64,000 bases of DNA from Streptomyces sp. STR69 (GCF_024519455.1 NZ_JALJRY010000035.1:4920-68919), one strand, 5' to 3'. Numbered from the stretch's first letter, positions 44,667 through 53,001 are shown. Program-made: numbers and translations. The notes: generated by a model not told the origin, from the sequence alone.

Positions 44667-45353
44667 ATGCCACGCACGAACCGGCTTCCCCTGGCAGGGG
44701 CAGTCGTCCTGCTGCTGAACGCGGTGCAATGGGTGCTGTCCGAGGCGGTCTCCGCGATCGCCTGGACGTCACCGCCGTACAGCTACGCCACGAACTACAT
44801 CAGCGACCTGGGCGTCCCCGACTGCGGCACGCACTACCAGGGCCGCACCATCTGCTCGCCGGACCACACGCTGATGAACACGTCGTTCGTCGTCCAGGGA
44901 ATCCTGTTCGCGACCGGTGTCGTCCTGCTGGCGGCCACCCTGCTCACCGGCCGCGCGCGCCTGATCGTCATCGCCCTCGCCACCGCGCACGCGGTGGGCT
45001 TCGTCCTCGTCGGCCTGTTCCACGGCTCCCCGGACGGCCCGGGCCACAGCCTGGCGCTGCACGTCGGGGGCGCGTCGGTCGCCATCCTCTGCGCGAACAC
45101 GATCGCGATCCTCGCGGGCTCGCTGCGGAACCTCCAACTGCCGCGCGCCTACCGCGTGTTCAGCATCACGGTCGGCACCCTGGGGCTGCTCAGCGAGGCG
45201 TTCGTGGGCGCCTCCACGAGCACGGCCGGGATCTTCGAGCGGGGTGGTGTCTACTCGTGGCTGCTGTGGAGCGTCGTCACCGGCGTCTCCGTCCTGGTCG
45301 GGTACCTGCGCCGGCCGGTCGGGGCGAGGATGCCGGAGAATGTCCCGGCGTGA
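44667..45353 (+). CDS. DUF998-type membrane protein
   Basis: A 228-residue protein with about six or seven helices. AWTSPPYSYATNYISDLG is the family's characteristic motif, followed by NTSFVVQGILFATGVVLLA, AHAVGFVLVGLFHGSPDG and LALHVGGASVAILCAN. Function of DUF998 is unknown. Its stop overlaps the TetR-type gene's GTG (GTGA), so that regulator probably controls this operon. A ribosome site GAGAGGAG precedes the ATG at 44667. Confidence 0.85.
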   Translation: MPRTNRLPLAGAVVLLLNAVQWVLSEAVSAIAWTSPPYSYATNYISDLGVPDCGTHYQGRTICSPDHTLMNTSFVVQGILFATGVVLLAATLLTGRARLIVIALATAHAVGFVLVGLFHGSPDGPGHSLALHVGGASVAILCANTIAILAGSLRNLQLPRAYRVFSITVGTLGLLSEAFVGASTSTAGIFERGGVYSWLLWSVVTGVSVLVGYLRRPVGARMPENVPA

Positions 45354-46024
45354 GCCCCGAGACACAACGCCCGCTGCGCGCGGACGCGGAACGAAACCGC
45401 CGCCTGATCATGACGACGGCCGACCGCCTGTTCGCCCGACGCGGGGCCACCGTCCCCCTCAACGAGATCGCCCGCGAGGCGGGGCTCGGCGTCGGCACGG
45501 TGTACCGGCGCTTCCCGGACCTCCAGGCACTGGTCGACGCCCTGTTCACCGAACGGTTCGCGGTGTTCCTGCACCTCGCGGCCACGGCCGCGGAGCAGCC
45601 GGACCCGGCCGGGGCGCTACGGCACTATCTGCTGGAGGCTGCGCGGATGCGGGCCGAGGACCGCGCTCTCGAAGTCGTCCTGGCCAACGCCGACTTCACC
45701 AAGGGGACGACCGCCCGGACGCGTGACCGGCTCGGCCGGCTCGTGGACGGGCTGGTGGCACGGGCGGTGGCGGCGGGCGCGGTCCGCGAGGACTTCGCCA
45801 GCGCCGACGTGTACGCGTTCCTGTACATGATCGGCGCCGTCGCCGACCGCACGAACGACGTGGCTCCGGACGCCTGGCGCCGCTACGCGGAGGCGCTGAT
45901 GGTGGGCTTCGGCCTCGATCCTGCACCGGCACCGCACCCGACCGCCATGACCGACGACCAGCTCCTCGACAGCTGGCCGAAGCCTTCGGGCGGACAGGAC
46001 CAGGGCCTGTCCGGCGGCTCCTGA
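45350..46024 (+). CDS. TetR-family transcriptional regulator
   Basis: A 224-residue regulator. The HTH is IMTTADRLFARRGATVPLNEIAREAGLGVGTVYRRFPDLQALVDAL, very close to actinobacterial TetR proteins of the SACE_7040/TetR_C group. The C-terminal helical domain binds an unknown ligand. The GTG at 45350 overlaps the DUF998 stop. No clear palindrome is obvious before the operon. It is followed by a secreted protein in the same direction with a 96-bp gap. Confidence 0.9.
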   Translation: MSPETQRPLRADAERNRRLIMTTADRLFARRGATVPLNEIAREAGLGVGTVYRRFPDLQALVDALFTERFAVFLHLAATAAEQPDPAGALRHYLLEAARMRAEDRALEVVLANADFTKGTTARTRDRLGRLVDGLVARAVAAGAVREDFASADVYAFLYMIGAVADRTNDVAPDAWRRYAEALMVGFGLDPAPAPHPTAMTDDQLLDSWPKPSGGQDQGLSGGS

Positions 46025-46120
46025 GGTGAACCTCTCCGTACCCCGGCTACGTGTCCGGTGCAGTGCCCGTGGCGATCCCGCGGGCCCACCGATCGTCGAC
46101 GGACAGGAACGGATGACTCA

Positions 46121-47014
46121 ATGACGAGATCTACGACCGCGACCCGACTCCCGCTCGACCGTCCCACCCGCTCGCTCACCAGCCGTGGCCGCGCGCTGGG
46201 CGTGGCACTGACCCTCGGCGCGTTGCTGGCGTCGGGAGCGACAATGACCCTCGCCGCTCCGGCAGTTGCCGCGACGGGTGACGTCAAGTGCCCGTCCGCG
46301 GACTGCGTGCGGATCGCACCGGCGGCCGGCTCCCCGGTCGCCATCGCCCCCGACAACGCCGGCGCTGTGTACCTCGCGTACTCGGGCGGCGACCTGCTCG
46401 AGCTCGACCTGGCCACCGGGGCGCTCAGTACGGTCACGACCGGTCTGGGCAACCTCCGCGGAGTGGCCGTCGCCGGCGGCAACGCGTACATCACCAACTT
46501 CGACGGCACGCTCCAGCAGGTCTCGCTCGCCACCGGCAGCCGCCGCACCCTGGCCTCCGGCCTGCCCTCGCTCTTCGGTGTGGCACGCTTCGGCACCACC
46601 ACCTATGTCACGGACGGCAACGGGGAGATCGTCGCCGTCCCGGACGGCGGGACGGCCCGCGTGGTGGCCACCGGACTCGGCTTCTCCTACGGCCTCGCCT
46701 TCGACAGGGCGGGCCTCGCCTACACCGCGGACATGGGCCAGGGCCGCATCCTCCAGACGAACGTGACCACCGGCACGACACGGGTACTGGCCGGCGAGAG
46801 CTACGAACCCACGTCGATCTCGGTCGGCGGCGACGGCCTGGTCTACTTCCAGGTCGGCGACGAGGTGAAGCGGGTGAACCCCGTCACCGGGGTGCAGTCC
46901 CACGTCACCGACCTCCTCGGGATCAACGCCTTCAGCTTCTCCCTGGCGGCATCCGGCGACGCGTACACCGCCAACGACGGCCTGTGGCGCATCAACGGGC
47001 TGACGTCACGATGA
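46121..47014 (+). CDS. Secreted beta-propeller-like protein
   Basis: A 297-residue exported protein. The signal peptide is ~residues 1-51 with RR near its start and AVA just before the mature part. Two Cys (KCPSADC) follow. The rest is repeated propeller-type blades (GDLLELDLATGALSTV, NAYITNFDGTLQQVSLATG, TYVTDGNGEIVAVPDGG, GLVYFQVGDEVKRVNPVTG), as in NHL/SMP30/ScyD-like proteins. No catalytic residue can be assigned. The ATG at 46121 was chosen since the signal follows it. A strong hairpin follows the gene. Confidence 0.8.
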   Translation: MTRSTTATRLPLDRPTRSLTSRGRALGVALTLGALLASGATMTLAAPAVAATGDVKCPSADCVRIAPAAGSPVAIAPDNAGAVYLAYSGGDLLELDLATGALSTVTTGLGNLRGVAVAGGNAYITNFDGTLQQVSLATGSRRTLASGLPSLFGVARFGTTTYVTDGNGEIVAVPDGGTARVVATGLGFSYGLAFDRAGLAYTADMGQGRILQTNVTTGTTRVLAGESYEPTSISVGGDGLVYFQVGDEVKRVNPVTGVQSHVTDLLGINAFSFSLAASGDAYTANDGLWRINGLTSR

Positions 47015-47044
47015 GGCGGTAGACACCTCGTGATCAGGGAAGGG

Positions 47045-47074
47045 TGCCCGCCGGGTCTCCGCCCGGGCGGGCAT
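47045..47074 (+). terminator. Hairpin terminator after the propeller gene
   Basis: TGCCCGCCGGG and CCCGGGCGGGCA pair around TCTCCG with one bulged G, about 30 bp after the stop, followed by TCCTTC. Confidence 0.65.
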
Positions 47075-47133
47075 CCTTCGGGATCAGGGAGCGGGCCGTC
47101 GAACCCCCGGAGGGCGAAGAGCGTCCTGACGGG

Positions 47134-47433
47134 CTAGTACCGGAAGTTGGCCTCCCCGTCACGGATATGGATCATTACCGGGTCAATCACCTCGCCGTCG
47201 TCCTGCGAACAGAGTTGCAGATGAAGTTCCCTCACCGCTCTCACAGCTTCCCGCATGGCCGGTTCCGCACCGGATTCGAAAGCCTCTGCCTGAGCTTCGA
47301 AAAGGGCCTCCTTCTCCGCCCGGTCATTCCCGGGTGTGAATGCACAACGAAACCATGGTTGATTCATTTCAAGAAGAACGAGAGTCCCCAGTCGAGCGTT
47401 CTCATTTCGCAGCTCCCATGATCGTGAGGGCAC
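47134..47433 (-). CDS. Small acidic protein, probable immunity partner of the broken toxin
   Basis: A 99-residue protein from GTG 47433 (GGAAGG 6 nt upstream). It is acidic in its second half (NDRAEKEALFEAQAEAFESG, QDDGEVIDPVMIHIRDGEA) and has no domain I can name. It begins inside the end of the toxin-like frame, 32 bp overlap in another frame, the layout of a toxin-immunity pair. No toxin-like motif is visible in it. The surrounding DNA is less GC-rich than neighbours, suggesting transfer. The immunity role is inferred from position, size and charge. Confidence 0.6.
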   Translation of the reverse strand: MPSRSWELRNENARLGTLVLLEMNQPWFRCAFTPGNDRAEKEALFEAQAEAFESGAEPAMREAVRAVRELHLQLCSQDDGEVIDPVMIHIRDGEANFRY

Positions 47434-47842
47434 TTGACACCTTCCACCTGGTGACAGGTTCGGCACCGGACACAGAGAAGTCCCAGAACGTGTCAGGGGT
47501 GGGAAGATGTGCGGCAGCATCAAGCTTCTCGGAACTGACTCGCGACAGGTCCACAGCGACAATCCCCTTCTCGCCGTTGCCGCTGAATTTCCAAGCGACA
47601 TTCGGGTCACGGGACAGGGATATCCAGGGTGAGTCATTGTGCTGGACCACGTGTCGCCAAGCAGGAGTGTGGATCTCCCGGATCTGTCGCGCCAGTTCTT
47701 CTTCCTCATCCACCCGCTGCTGTCGTGTCTCCTTGTTCTTGTGCCAGGTGTAGTAGCCGGAGCGGTCCCAGACCAGGACGTCGCACATCCGCTTCACGCC
47801 GTGGGCGTTCCGGTGTTCGTCGACGAAACGGAAGCGGATCAC
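47402..47842 (-). pseudogene. Chimera: IS3 OrfB N-terminus fused to remnant of a toxin domain
   Basis: A 146-residue frame. Residues 1-~60 (VIRFRFVDEHRNAHGVKRMC, DRSGYYTW, ARQIREIH) are the start of an IS3-family transposase OrfB. After ~60 the sequence changes to SPWISLSRDPNVAWKFSGNG and GIVAVDLSRVSS, resembling the C-terminal part of ART-fold-like polymorphic toxin domains in which a 'STSRDPNVA' strand is conserved. Both pieces are incomplete: no transposase DDE, and the toxin's N-terminal half is missing. The IS apparently truncated the toxin gene, leaving its tail in frame. The GTG at 47842 overlaps the OrfA stop. Confidence 0.7.
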
Positions 47843-48210
47843 CGTGTCGTCTCCCGTGCGAAATAGGCAGCAGCTTTCCGGAGGATCTCGTTGTCCTCCT
47901 TCAGCCGGGCGTTTTCCCGCCGCAGGCGCCTGAGTTCCTCTTGTTCGCCGGCGCTCATATGGGAATCACCCCCGCCGTCCAGCGTCCGGGAACGCCGGGT
48001 GGCGTCCTCGCGGACCCACTTCCGCAGGGTTTCCAGATGGATGCCCAGGCCCCGGGCGATGTCGGTGAGAATGCGGTCCTTCGAGGAACGCACGAGGTCG
48101 ACCGCGTCCCGTTTGAACTCGTCCGGGAAATTCCTTCGCTTTGCCACCATGGATCACTTCCCCTGGATGACGAAACATCCAGCGTCCAGGTGTCGGAATC
48201 TCGGGGTCAC
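47660..48210 (-). mobile_element. Truncated IS3-family insertion element
   Basis: It contains complete OrfA and only the first ~60 codons of OrfB. The upstream end is near 48209, where the minus strand reads TGACCCCGAGATTCC, similar to IS3-family left ends. The right part, with the DDE catalytic domain and right inverted repeat, is absent and replaced by toxin-tail sequence. Boundaries are approximate. Confidence 0.6.
47839..48150 (-). CDS. IS3-family transposase OrfA
   Basis: A 103-residue OrfA: RRNFPDEFKRDAVDLVRSS, then the HTH DIARGLGIHLETLRKWVRED and a leucine-zipper-like C-terminus (ELRRLRRENARLKEDNEILRKAAAYFA). OrfA binds the element's ends. OrfB is truncated, so the element cannot move by itself. 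The ATG at 48150 follows AGGGGAAG a few nt upstream. Confidence 0.9.
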   Translation of the reverse strand: MVAKRRNFPDEFKRDAVDLVRSSKDRILTDIARGLGIHLETLRKWVREDATRRSRTLDGGGDSHMSAGEQEELRRLRRENARLKEDNEILRKAAAYFARETTR

Positions 48211-48229
48211 TCCACTCTCCGACGAACCC

Positions 48230-48262
48230 GACGGTCCCGGCCAGGTACAGGCCGGGACCGTC
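48230..48262 (-). terminator. Perfect 13-bp hairpin after the DUF2202 gene
   Basis: GACGGTCCCGGCC (48230-48242) pairs exactly with GGCCGGGACCGTC (48250-48262) around a 7-nt loop, 33 bp after the DUF2202 stop on the minus strand. It separates that gene from the IS remnant. Confidence 0.65.
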
Positions 48263-48294
48263 TCCCTTTGCTCGTCCTACTCGTGTTGCTCGTC

Positions 48295-48975
48295 CTACTC
48301 GTCGGCGATCCAGTGCTCGAATGCCGTCAAGTGCCTCTCGGAGGCGGCGAGCAGGTTGGTGTACACCTGGCGCGTGTCCGGGGCGGTGAGTCCTGACAGC
48401 GCCTTGTTCAGTGCGGCGATGTCGTCGGTCTCAACCGTGCGGCCCGCCTTCAGGGCTCCGGACAGGCTGTCTTCGCCCTGCTTCAGGAGCCGGTCGTAGG
48501 TGGCCTGCACGCCCGGGTCGGTGAACTCACCGGCCGACTTTCCGGCGGTCGGGTCGGTCACGTCGTAGCGGTCCAACAGGGTGCGCACGGCGGTCAGGTG
48601 CTGGGTCTCGGCCGACGCGATCCGCTCGAAGACCCGCACGTCGTAGCGTTCGGCGAACGCCGTGTAGAGGTCGTGCGCGAGCTTCTCCTCATCGGCCATG
48701 CTCGCCAGCGTGGCCTTCTGAGCGGCCGTCAGGGTGCCCTGCTCGGCCAGGGCCGCTCCGTTGCAGGTTCCGTCGTGCTGCCGAATGCCGTTCGTGGTGC
48801 CGCCATGGTGACGCGCCTGGTGCTGGGCGTCCGTCATCATGCTCTGGGACATGGTCTGCCCGGCCACCGGCCCGCCGCTACCGGGGTCCGCGATCACCGG
48901 GCCCACCGCCAGCACGCCGCCGATGACGAGAGCGCCCGCGGTGACCGCTGTCGCGATCTTGATGTTGCGCCTCAT
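48295..48975 (-). CDS. Secreted DUF2202 (ferritin-like) protein
   Basis: A 226-residue exported protein. The signal peptide is ~1-30 (MRRNIKIATAVTAGALVIGG). A His/Met-rich linker (MSQSMMTDAQHQARHHGG) leads to the DUF2202 four-helix domain: LASMADEEKLAHDLYTAFAERYDVRVFERIASAETQH, LLDRYDVTDPTAG, and a C-terminal helix YTNLLAASERHLTAFEHW. The EExxAHDLY and SAETQH spacing is that of ferritin-like di-iron helices, so a metal- or redox-related role outside the cell is likely, but no activity is known. The ATG at 48975 follows GAGGAGG. Divergent from a two-component system that may regulate it. Confidence 0.88.
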   Translation of the reverse strand: MRRNIKIATAVTAGALVIGGVLAVGPVIADPGSGGPVAGQTMSQSMMTDAQHQARHHGGTTNGIRQHDGTCNGAALAEQGTLTAAQKATLASMADEEKLAHDLYTAFAERYDVRVFERIASAETQHLTAVRTLLDRYDVTDPTAGKSAGEFTDPGVQATYDRLLKQGEDSLSGALKAGRTVETDDIAALNKALSGLTAPDTRQVYTNLLAASERHLTAFEHWIADE

Positions 48976-49147
48976 GGCGAACCTCCTCGGTTCCGTGGGA
49001 GCGTCTCCCGTTCCCACACCGTCACCGTCGCCCCGGGCCATGCAGTCGCCGTGCGGTGCGTGTGGAGACGGGATGGAGACGACCGGCGGGCGGGTTGGGC
49101 TGTTCGGCCCCTCCCGGGGGCGTGCGCGAGGCGCGTAAGTGTGGGAC

Positions 49148-49843
49148 ATGGCAGCCACAGTGCTCGTCGTCGAGGACGAGAGGGAGATCCGCGAGCTGCT
49201 GCGCCGCTACCTGGAGCGCGCCGGATACGGGGTATTGACGACCGGATCGGGCGCCGAGGCGGTGCGGCTGCTGGGGGAGCGTGGGATCGATCTGACGCTG
49301 CTTGATCTCGGACTGCCGGACGTGGACGGTGACGAGGTGCTGCGCGAGGCCCGCGAGCGCGGGCAGGTGCCGGTGGTGGTGCTGACCGCACGTACAACCG
49401 TCGAGGACCGCATCCACGGGCTGCGGCTGGGCGCCGATGACTACGTGACCAAGCCGTTCAGTCCCACTGAGGTGGTGCTGCGGGTGGGTGCGGTGCTGCA
49501 GCGCGCCCGGGGTACGGCGGCGGGGGCGGCACCCGTCGTGTCGTACGGCGAAGGACGGCTGCGGATCAACGAGGCCCGGCACGAGGTGGTCCTGGACGGC
49601 TCCGCGATGGAGTTGACGCCCACCGAATGGGGGCTGCTGACCACGCTGGCGTCGGTGCCGGGGCGGGTGTACTCGCGCTACGAACTGGTCAACAGGGTGC
49701 GCGGCTACGAGTTCGCCGGATACGAGCGGACGATCGACTCGCACGTGAAGAACCTGCGCCACAAGCTGGGGGACGCCGGACCCGGCATCGTGGTGACCGT
49801 GCTGGGCGTGGGCTACCGGCTGGGGTGGACCCGTGACCCGTGA
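49148..49843 (+). CDS. OmpR/PhoB-type response regulator
   Basis: A 231-residue regulator. Receiver: VLVVEDEREIRELLRRYL (acidic pocket), phosphoacceptor D53 in LLDLGLPDVDG, Thr in VVLTART, Lys in DYVTKPFS. The effector is a winged HTH (LTPTEWGLLTTLASVPGRVYSRYELVNRVRG, ERTIDSHVKNLRHKLGD). ATG 49148 is chosen because the receiver begins three residues later; a GTG at 49139 is possible. It overlaps the kinase gene by 11 bp. It is divergent from the DUF2202 gene. Confidence 0.95.
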   Translation: MAATVLVVEDEREIRELLRRYLERAGYGVLTTGSGAEAVRLLGERGIDLTLLDLGLPDVDGDEVLREARERGQVPVVVLTARTTVEDRIHGLRLGADDYVTKPFSPTEVVLRVGAVLQRARGTAAGAAPVVSYGEGRLRINEARHEVVLDGSAMELTPTEWGLLTTLASVPGRVYSRYELVNRVRGYEFAGYERTIDSHVKNLRHKLGDAGPGIVVTVLGVGYRLGWTRDP

Positions 49844-51287
49844 GCCCCGTCCCGAAGGCGTCGGCAGGGGGCCGTCCGGCGGTCTCGGCCCGCTCGGGAG
49901 GCGCTTGTTCGCCGCGTTCTCCGTGGTCGCGCTGGCGTCCGTGGCCCTGCTGACGGCCGCGGCGCTCGTCGGTGCCGACCGCGGGATCAGCAGTGCCCAC
50001 CAGGCGGACCGTCAGCACACCGCCTCCCGGGTGGCCATGGCCGCCGCCGACGCCTACCGGGCCGCGGGAGGCTGGCCGGCGGCCGACCTGTCGGCCGCGC
50101 GCTCCCTCGCCGCTGGTGTCGGGGCGGTGCTCACGGTGCGCAACGCGGACGACGAGATGATGTCCGGTGGCTCCGGGACCGAGGACGACCACGGCATGTC
50201 CGGCTCGGGTGGCGGGCATCACGGGCAGGGCTCCGGATCGGGACCCGGGGCGAGCGCGCCCGTGGTGGTCGACGGCCGCACCGTCGGTTCCGTGCACCTG
50301 GTCTTCTCGGCCGGCTCCGGGTCGGCGGGCCTGTCCGTCGCCTGGGGCTGGGTGGCCGGGGCCGCCGTCGGCGCGGTCGCCCTGGCACTGGCCGTGAGCT
50401 GGTTCGTCACCCGGCGCTTGACCGCTCCCGTGGTCCGGGTCGCGGCCACCGCCCGTGCGCTGGCCGCCGGGGACCGCAGCGCACGGACCCACATCGACGC
50501 GCCCGGCGAACTCGGCGACCTCGCCCATGCCTTCGACGCCATGGCCGACAACGTCAGCCACGCCGAGCAGGCCCGCCATCGGCTCGCAGCGGATGTCGCC
50601 CACGAACTGCGCACGCCCCTTGCCTCGTTGCAGGCGGGGCTTGAGGAGCTGCGGGACGGCTACGCCGACCCGTCGACCGAGCGTCTGGCCTCCCTGCACG
50701 ACCAGACACTGCGGCTGGGCCGCATCATCGGCGATCTGGGGGAACTCGCGGACGCCGAATCGGCCCGGCTGTCCCTGCACCTGACCCAGGTGGATCTGAC
50801 CGCCCTTGCCGTCGCCGCCGTGGCCGAGCGGGAGGCCGAGCTGCGCACCGCAGGACTGACCGTGTGCACCGTCCCGGGCCCCACTCCCCTGCTGGTCCGC
50901 GCGGACGCGGACCGGCTGCACCAGGCTCTCGGCAATCTGCTGAGCAACACCGCCCGTCACTGCCGTCCCGGCGACACCGTCACGGTCACCACCTCCGCCA
51001 CGCCCTTCGAGGCACTTGTCGAGGTGGCCGACACCGGGCCGGGCATCCCCACCGCGGAACTGCCTCATGTCTTCGACCGCCTCTGGCGCGGCACCCGCGC
51101 CCGCGCGGGCGGCGGCAGCGGCATCGGCCTCGCCGTGGTCAAGGAGCTGGTCACCGCCCACGGCGGCACGGTCACGGCGGACTCCGGACCGGGCGGCGGA
51201 ACGCGGATGACCCTCCGGCTGCCCAGGACCGAATCGCGGGGATCACGGCGCACTCCCGACCCTGCCTCCGAGCCTCGGGTTGCCTGA
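49833..51287 (+). CDS. Sensor histidine kinase
   Basis: A 484-residue membrane kinase. TM1 is ~24-46 (LFAAFSVVALASVALLTAAALV), then an extracytoplasmic domain including a His/Met/Gly-rich stretch (EDDHGMSGSGGGHHGQGS), TM2 ~172-192, HAMP, HisKA with H257 in DVAHELRTPLASLQ, and HATPase_c (NLLSNTARH, VADTGPGIP, GGGSGIGLAVVKELV). The His/Met stretch suggests that a metal ion could be the signal (inference). The GTG at 49833 overlaps the response-regulator gene. The stop is followed within 6 bp by the first sulfur-regulon operator. Confidence 0.93.
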   Translation: MTREPRPEGVGRGPSGGLGPLGRRLFAAFSVVALASVALLTAAALVGADRGISSAHQADRQHTASRVAMAAADAYRAAGGWPAADLSAARSLAAGVGAVLTVRNADDEMMSGGSGTEDDHGMSGSGGGHHGQGSGSGPGASAPVVVDGRTVGSVHLVFSAGSGSAGLSVAWGWVAGAAVGAVALALAVSWFVTRRLTAPVVRVAATARALAAGDRSARTHIDAPGELGDLAHAFDAMADNVSHAEQARHRLAADVAHELRTPLASLQAGLEELRDGYADPSTERLASLHDQTLRLGRIIGDLGELADAESARLSLHLTQVDLTALAVAAVAEREAELRTAGLTVCTVPGPTPLLVRADADRLHQALGNLLSNTARHCRPGDTVTVTTSATPFEALVEVADTGPGIPTAELPHVFDRLWRGTRARAGGGSGIGLAVVKELVTAHGGTVTADSGPGGGTRMTLRLPRTESRGSRRTPDPASEPRVA

Positions 51288-51292
51288 CAGGC

Positions 51293-51312
51293 AAATACCC
51301 CTGGGGGTATTT
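51293..51312. promoter_or_regulatory. CsoR/CstR-type operator 1
   Basis: AAATACCCCTGGGGGTATTT is a perfect 9-2-9 palindrome with core TACCCC-TG-GGGGTA. It overlaps the -35 element of the rhodanese/SQR operon, directly after the kinase stop. Confidence 0.8.
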
Positions 51313-51340
51313 GACGGGCTGCTCGCAGCCGCCTTACTCT
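51311..51340 (+). promoter_or_regulatory. Promoter of the rhodanese-SQR operon
   Basis: TTGACG at 51311 and TACTCT at 51335 with 18-nt spacing form a good vegetative-type promoter. Operator 1 overlaps the -35 and operator 2 lies 11 bp after the -10, so a bound repressor would occlude it. Confidence 0.65.
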
Positions 51341-51351
51341 CGCTGGAGAGA

Positions 51352-51365
51352 TACCCCCAGGGGTA
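51352..51365. promoter_or_regulatory. CsoR/CstR-type operator 2
   Basis: TACCCC-CA-GGGGTA, a perfect core 17 bp before the rhodanese start codon. Confidence 0.8.
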
Positions 51366-51382
51366 ATTGAGGAGGCAACGAA

Positions 51383-51709
51383 GTGGCTCGTGAAGTGACA
51401 CAGGAGACGTTCGCGGCGGCCTGGGGCGACGGTGGGCTCGTGGTCGATGTGCGAGAGGCCGGCGAGTACGCAGCCGGGCACGTACCGGGCGCGCGGCTGA
51501 TGCCGCTGCGCACCGTGCCCGCTCGGTGCGGTGAACTCCCCTCCGACCGGCCGGTATTCGTGATCTGCGCCAGCGGCAACCGCAGCCGCACCGCCGCCGA
51601 CGGGATGAACTCCCGCGGCATCGACGCCTACTCCGTGGCCGGCGGCACCTCCGCCTGGGCCCGCGCCGGACGTCCGGTCGCGGCAGGACCCGCCGAGCAC
51701 GCGGCCTGA
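51383..51709 (+). CDS. Single-domain rhodanese sulfurtransferase
   Basis: A 108-residue rhodanese. LVVDVREAGEYAAGHVPGA is the CH2A-type motif, and the active-site loop is FVICASGNRSRTA with C62 as persulfide carrier. It moves sulfane sulfur between thiols in the cytoplasm. The GTG at 51383 has GAGGAGG upstream. First gene of the reactive-sulfur block, preceded by two CsoR-type operators, and followed 62 bp later by an SQR-like flavoprotein. The gap between carries a short tandem repeat. Confidence 0.93.
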   Translation: MAREVTQETFAAAWGDGGLVVDVREAGEYAAGHVPGARLMPLRTVPARCGELPSDRPVFVICASGNRSRTAADGMNSRGIDAYSVAGGTSAWARAGRPVAAGPAEHAA

Positions 51710-51719
51710 CCCCACACCG

Positions 51720-51740
51720 ACACCTGACACCTGACACCTG
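51720..51740. repeat. Three tandem copies of ACACCTG
   Basis: The 7-bp unit ACACCTG occurs three times in a row in the gap between the rhodanese and SQR genes, followed by a partial ACATTCG. No function is evident. Confidence 0.85.
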
Positions 51741-51771
51741 ACATTCGGGCCAGAAGAGAAGGAGCTCCGCC

Positions 51772-53001
51772 TTGGCCGCCACACCCTCCCCCACCGACGC
51801 CCCGATCTCCGGCCGCCACCGCGTCGCCGTCATCGGCGGCGGCAGCGCCGGTATCAGCGCCGCCGCCCGCCTGCGCCGCGCCGGCATCAGCGACATCACT
51901 CTGATCGAACCGTCAGACACGCACTGGTACCAGCCCCTGTGGACCCTGGTCGGCGGCGGCCAGGCACCGCTGCGGGCCACCCGCCGCCCCGAAGCGTCCG
52001 TGATACCCGACGGCGTGCGCTGGATCCGCCGGCGCGCCCAGGCCGTCGACCCCGACGCCCGCACGGTGACCCTCTCCGGCGGCGACGAACTCACCTACGA
52101 GCACCTGGTGTTGGCGCCCGGTCTCCAGCTCGACTGGGGCGGCGTGCCGGGCCTGGCCGAGGCGATCGGCCACGACCGGGTGAGCAGCAACTACGCACCC
52201 GAGTACGCCCCGCGCACCTGGGAGCTGATCAAGAACATGCGCTCGGGCACCGCGGTCTTCACTCACCCTGCCACGCCCCTGAAGTGCGGCGGCGCCCCCC
52301 AGAAGATTGCCTACCTGGCCGCGGACTACTGGCGCAGGCAGAAGGTTCTCGGCGACATCCGCATCATCCTCGTCATCCCGGACCCGGCGATGTTCAAGGT
52401 GCCCGCCTGGTCACAGGTCCTGGAGAAGGTGGCCGCCCGGTACGGGATCGAGGTGCGGCTGCGCTCCGAGATGACCGCAGTCGACGGCGACGCCCGCGAG
52501 GTCACCGTCACCGACCACGCGAACGGCACGAAGGAGACCATCGGCTACGACCTCCTGCACGCCGTGCCGCCGCAGAGCGCCCCCGACTGGATCAAGACGG
52601 GCCCGCTCGCCGACCCGGCAAGCCCCCAGGGGTTCGTCACCGCGGACAAGCACACGCTCCAACACCCCTCCTACGACAATGTCTTCGCGCTCGGTGACGT
52701 GGCGAACCTGCCCACCTCGAAGACCGGTGCCGCGGTGCGCAAGCAGGCCCCGGTCGTGGCCGGCAATCTGCTCGACGTCATGAACGGCCGGGCTCCGTCG
52801 CACCGGTACGACGGCTACACGTCCTGCCCGCTGGTGACCGCCCGGGACCGGATGCTGCTCGCCGAGTTCGACTACGACCTCAACCCCACGCCCTCGTTCC
52901 CGCTGCTCGACCCGTTCAAGGAGCGGCGCACGATGTGGGTGTTCAAGCGGTACGGCCTGCCGCCGGTGTACTGGCACGGCATGCTCACCGGCCGCCTCTG
53001 A
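51772..53001 (+). CDS. sqr: Sulfide:quinone oxidoreductase-like flavoprotein
   Basis: A 409-residue FAD-dependent disulfide oxidoreductase. HRVAVIGGGSAGISAAARLRRAG is the FAD ADP-binding fold, and VFALGDVANLPTSKTGAAVRKQAPVVAGNL the second FAD motif. Conserved cysteines C172 (LKCGGAPQK) and C352 (YTSCPLV) fit the redox pair of type II/III SQRs. It oxidises sulfide to sulfane sulfur and passes electrons to membrane quinone, with the product going to rhodanese or dioxygenase partners. The TTG at 51772 has AAGGAG in front. A terminator follows. Confidence 0.9.
   Translation: MAATPSPTDAPISGRHRVAVIGGGSAGISAAARLRRAGISDITLIEPSDTHWYQPLWTLVGGGQAPLRATRRPEASVIPDGVRWIRRRAQAVDPDARTVTLSGGDELTYEHLVLAPGLQLDWGGVPGLAEAIGHDRVSSNYAPEYAPRTWELIKNMRSGTAVFTHPATPLKCGGAPQKIAYLAADYWRRQKVLGDIRIILVIPDPAMFKVPAWSQVLEKVAARYGIEVRLRSEMTAVDGDAREVTVTDHANGTKETIGYDLLHAVPPQSAPDWIKTGPLADPASPQGFVTADKHTLQHPSYDNVFALGDVANLPTSKTGAAVRKQAPVVAGNLLDVMNGRAPSHRYDGYTSCPLVTARDRMLLAEFDYDLNPTPSFPLLDPFKERRTMWVFKRYGLPPVYWHGMLTGRL

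Noticed and set aside
47434-47709. Upstream extension of the small acidic gene
   Set aside because: The added residues are a different-frame reading of the toxin remnant; the GTG at 47433 with GGAAGG is a far better start.
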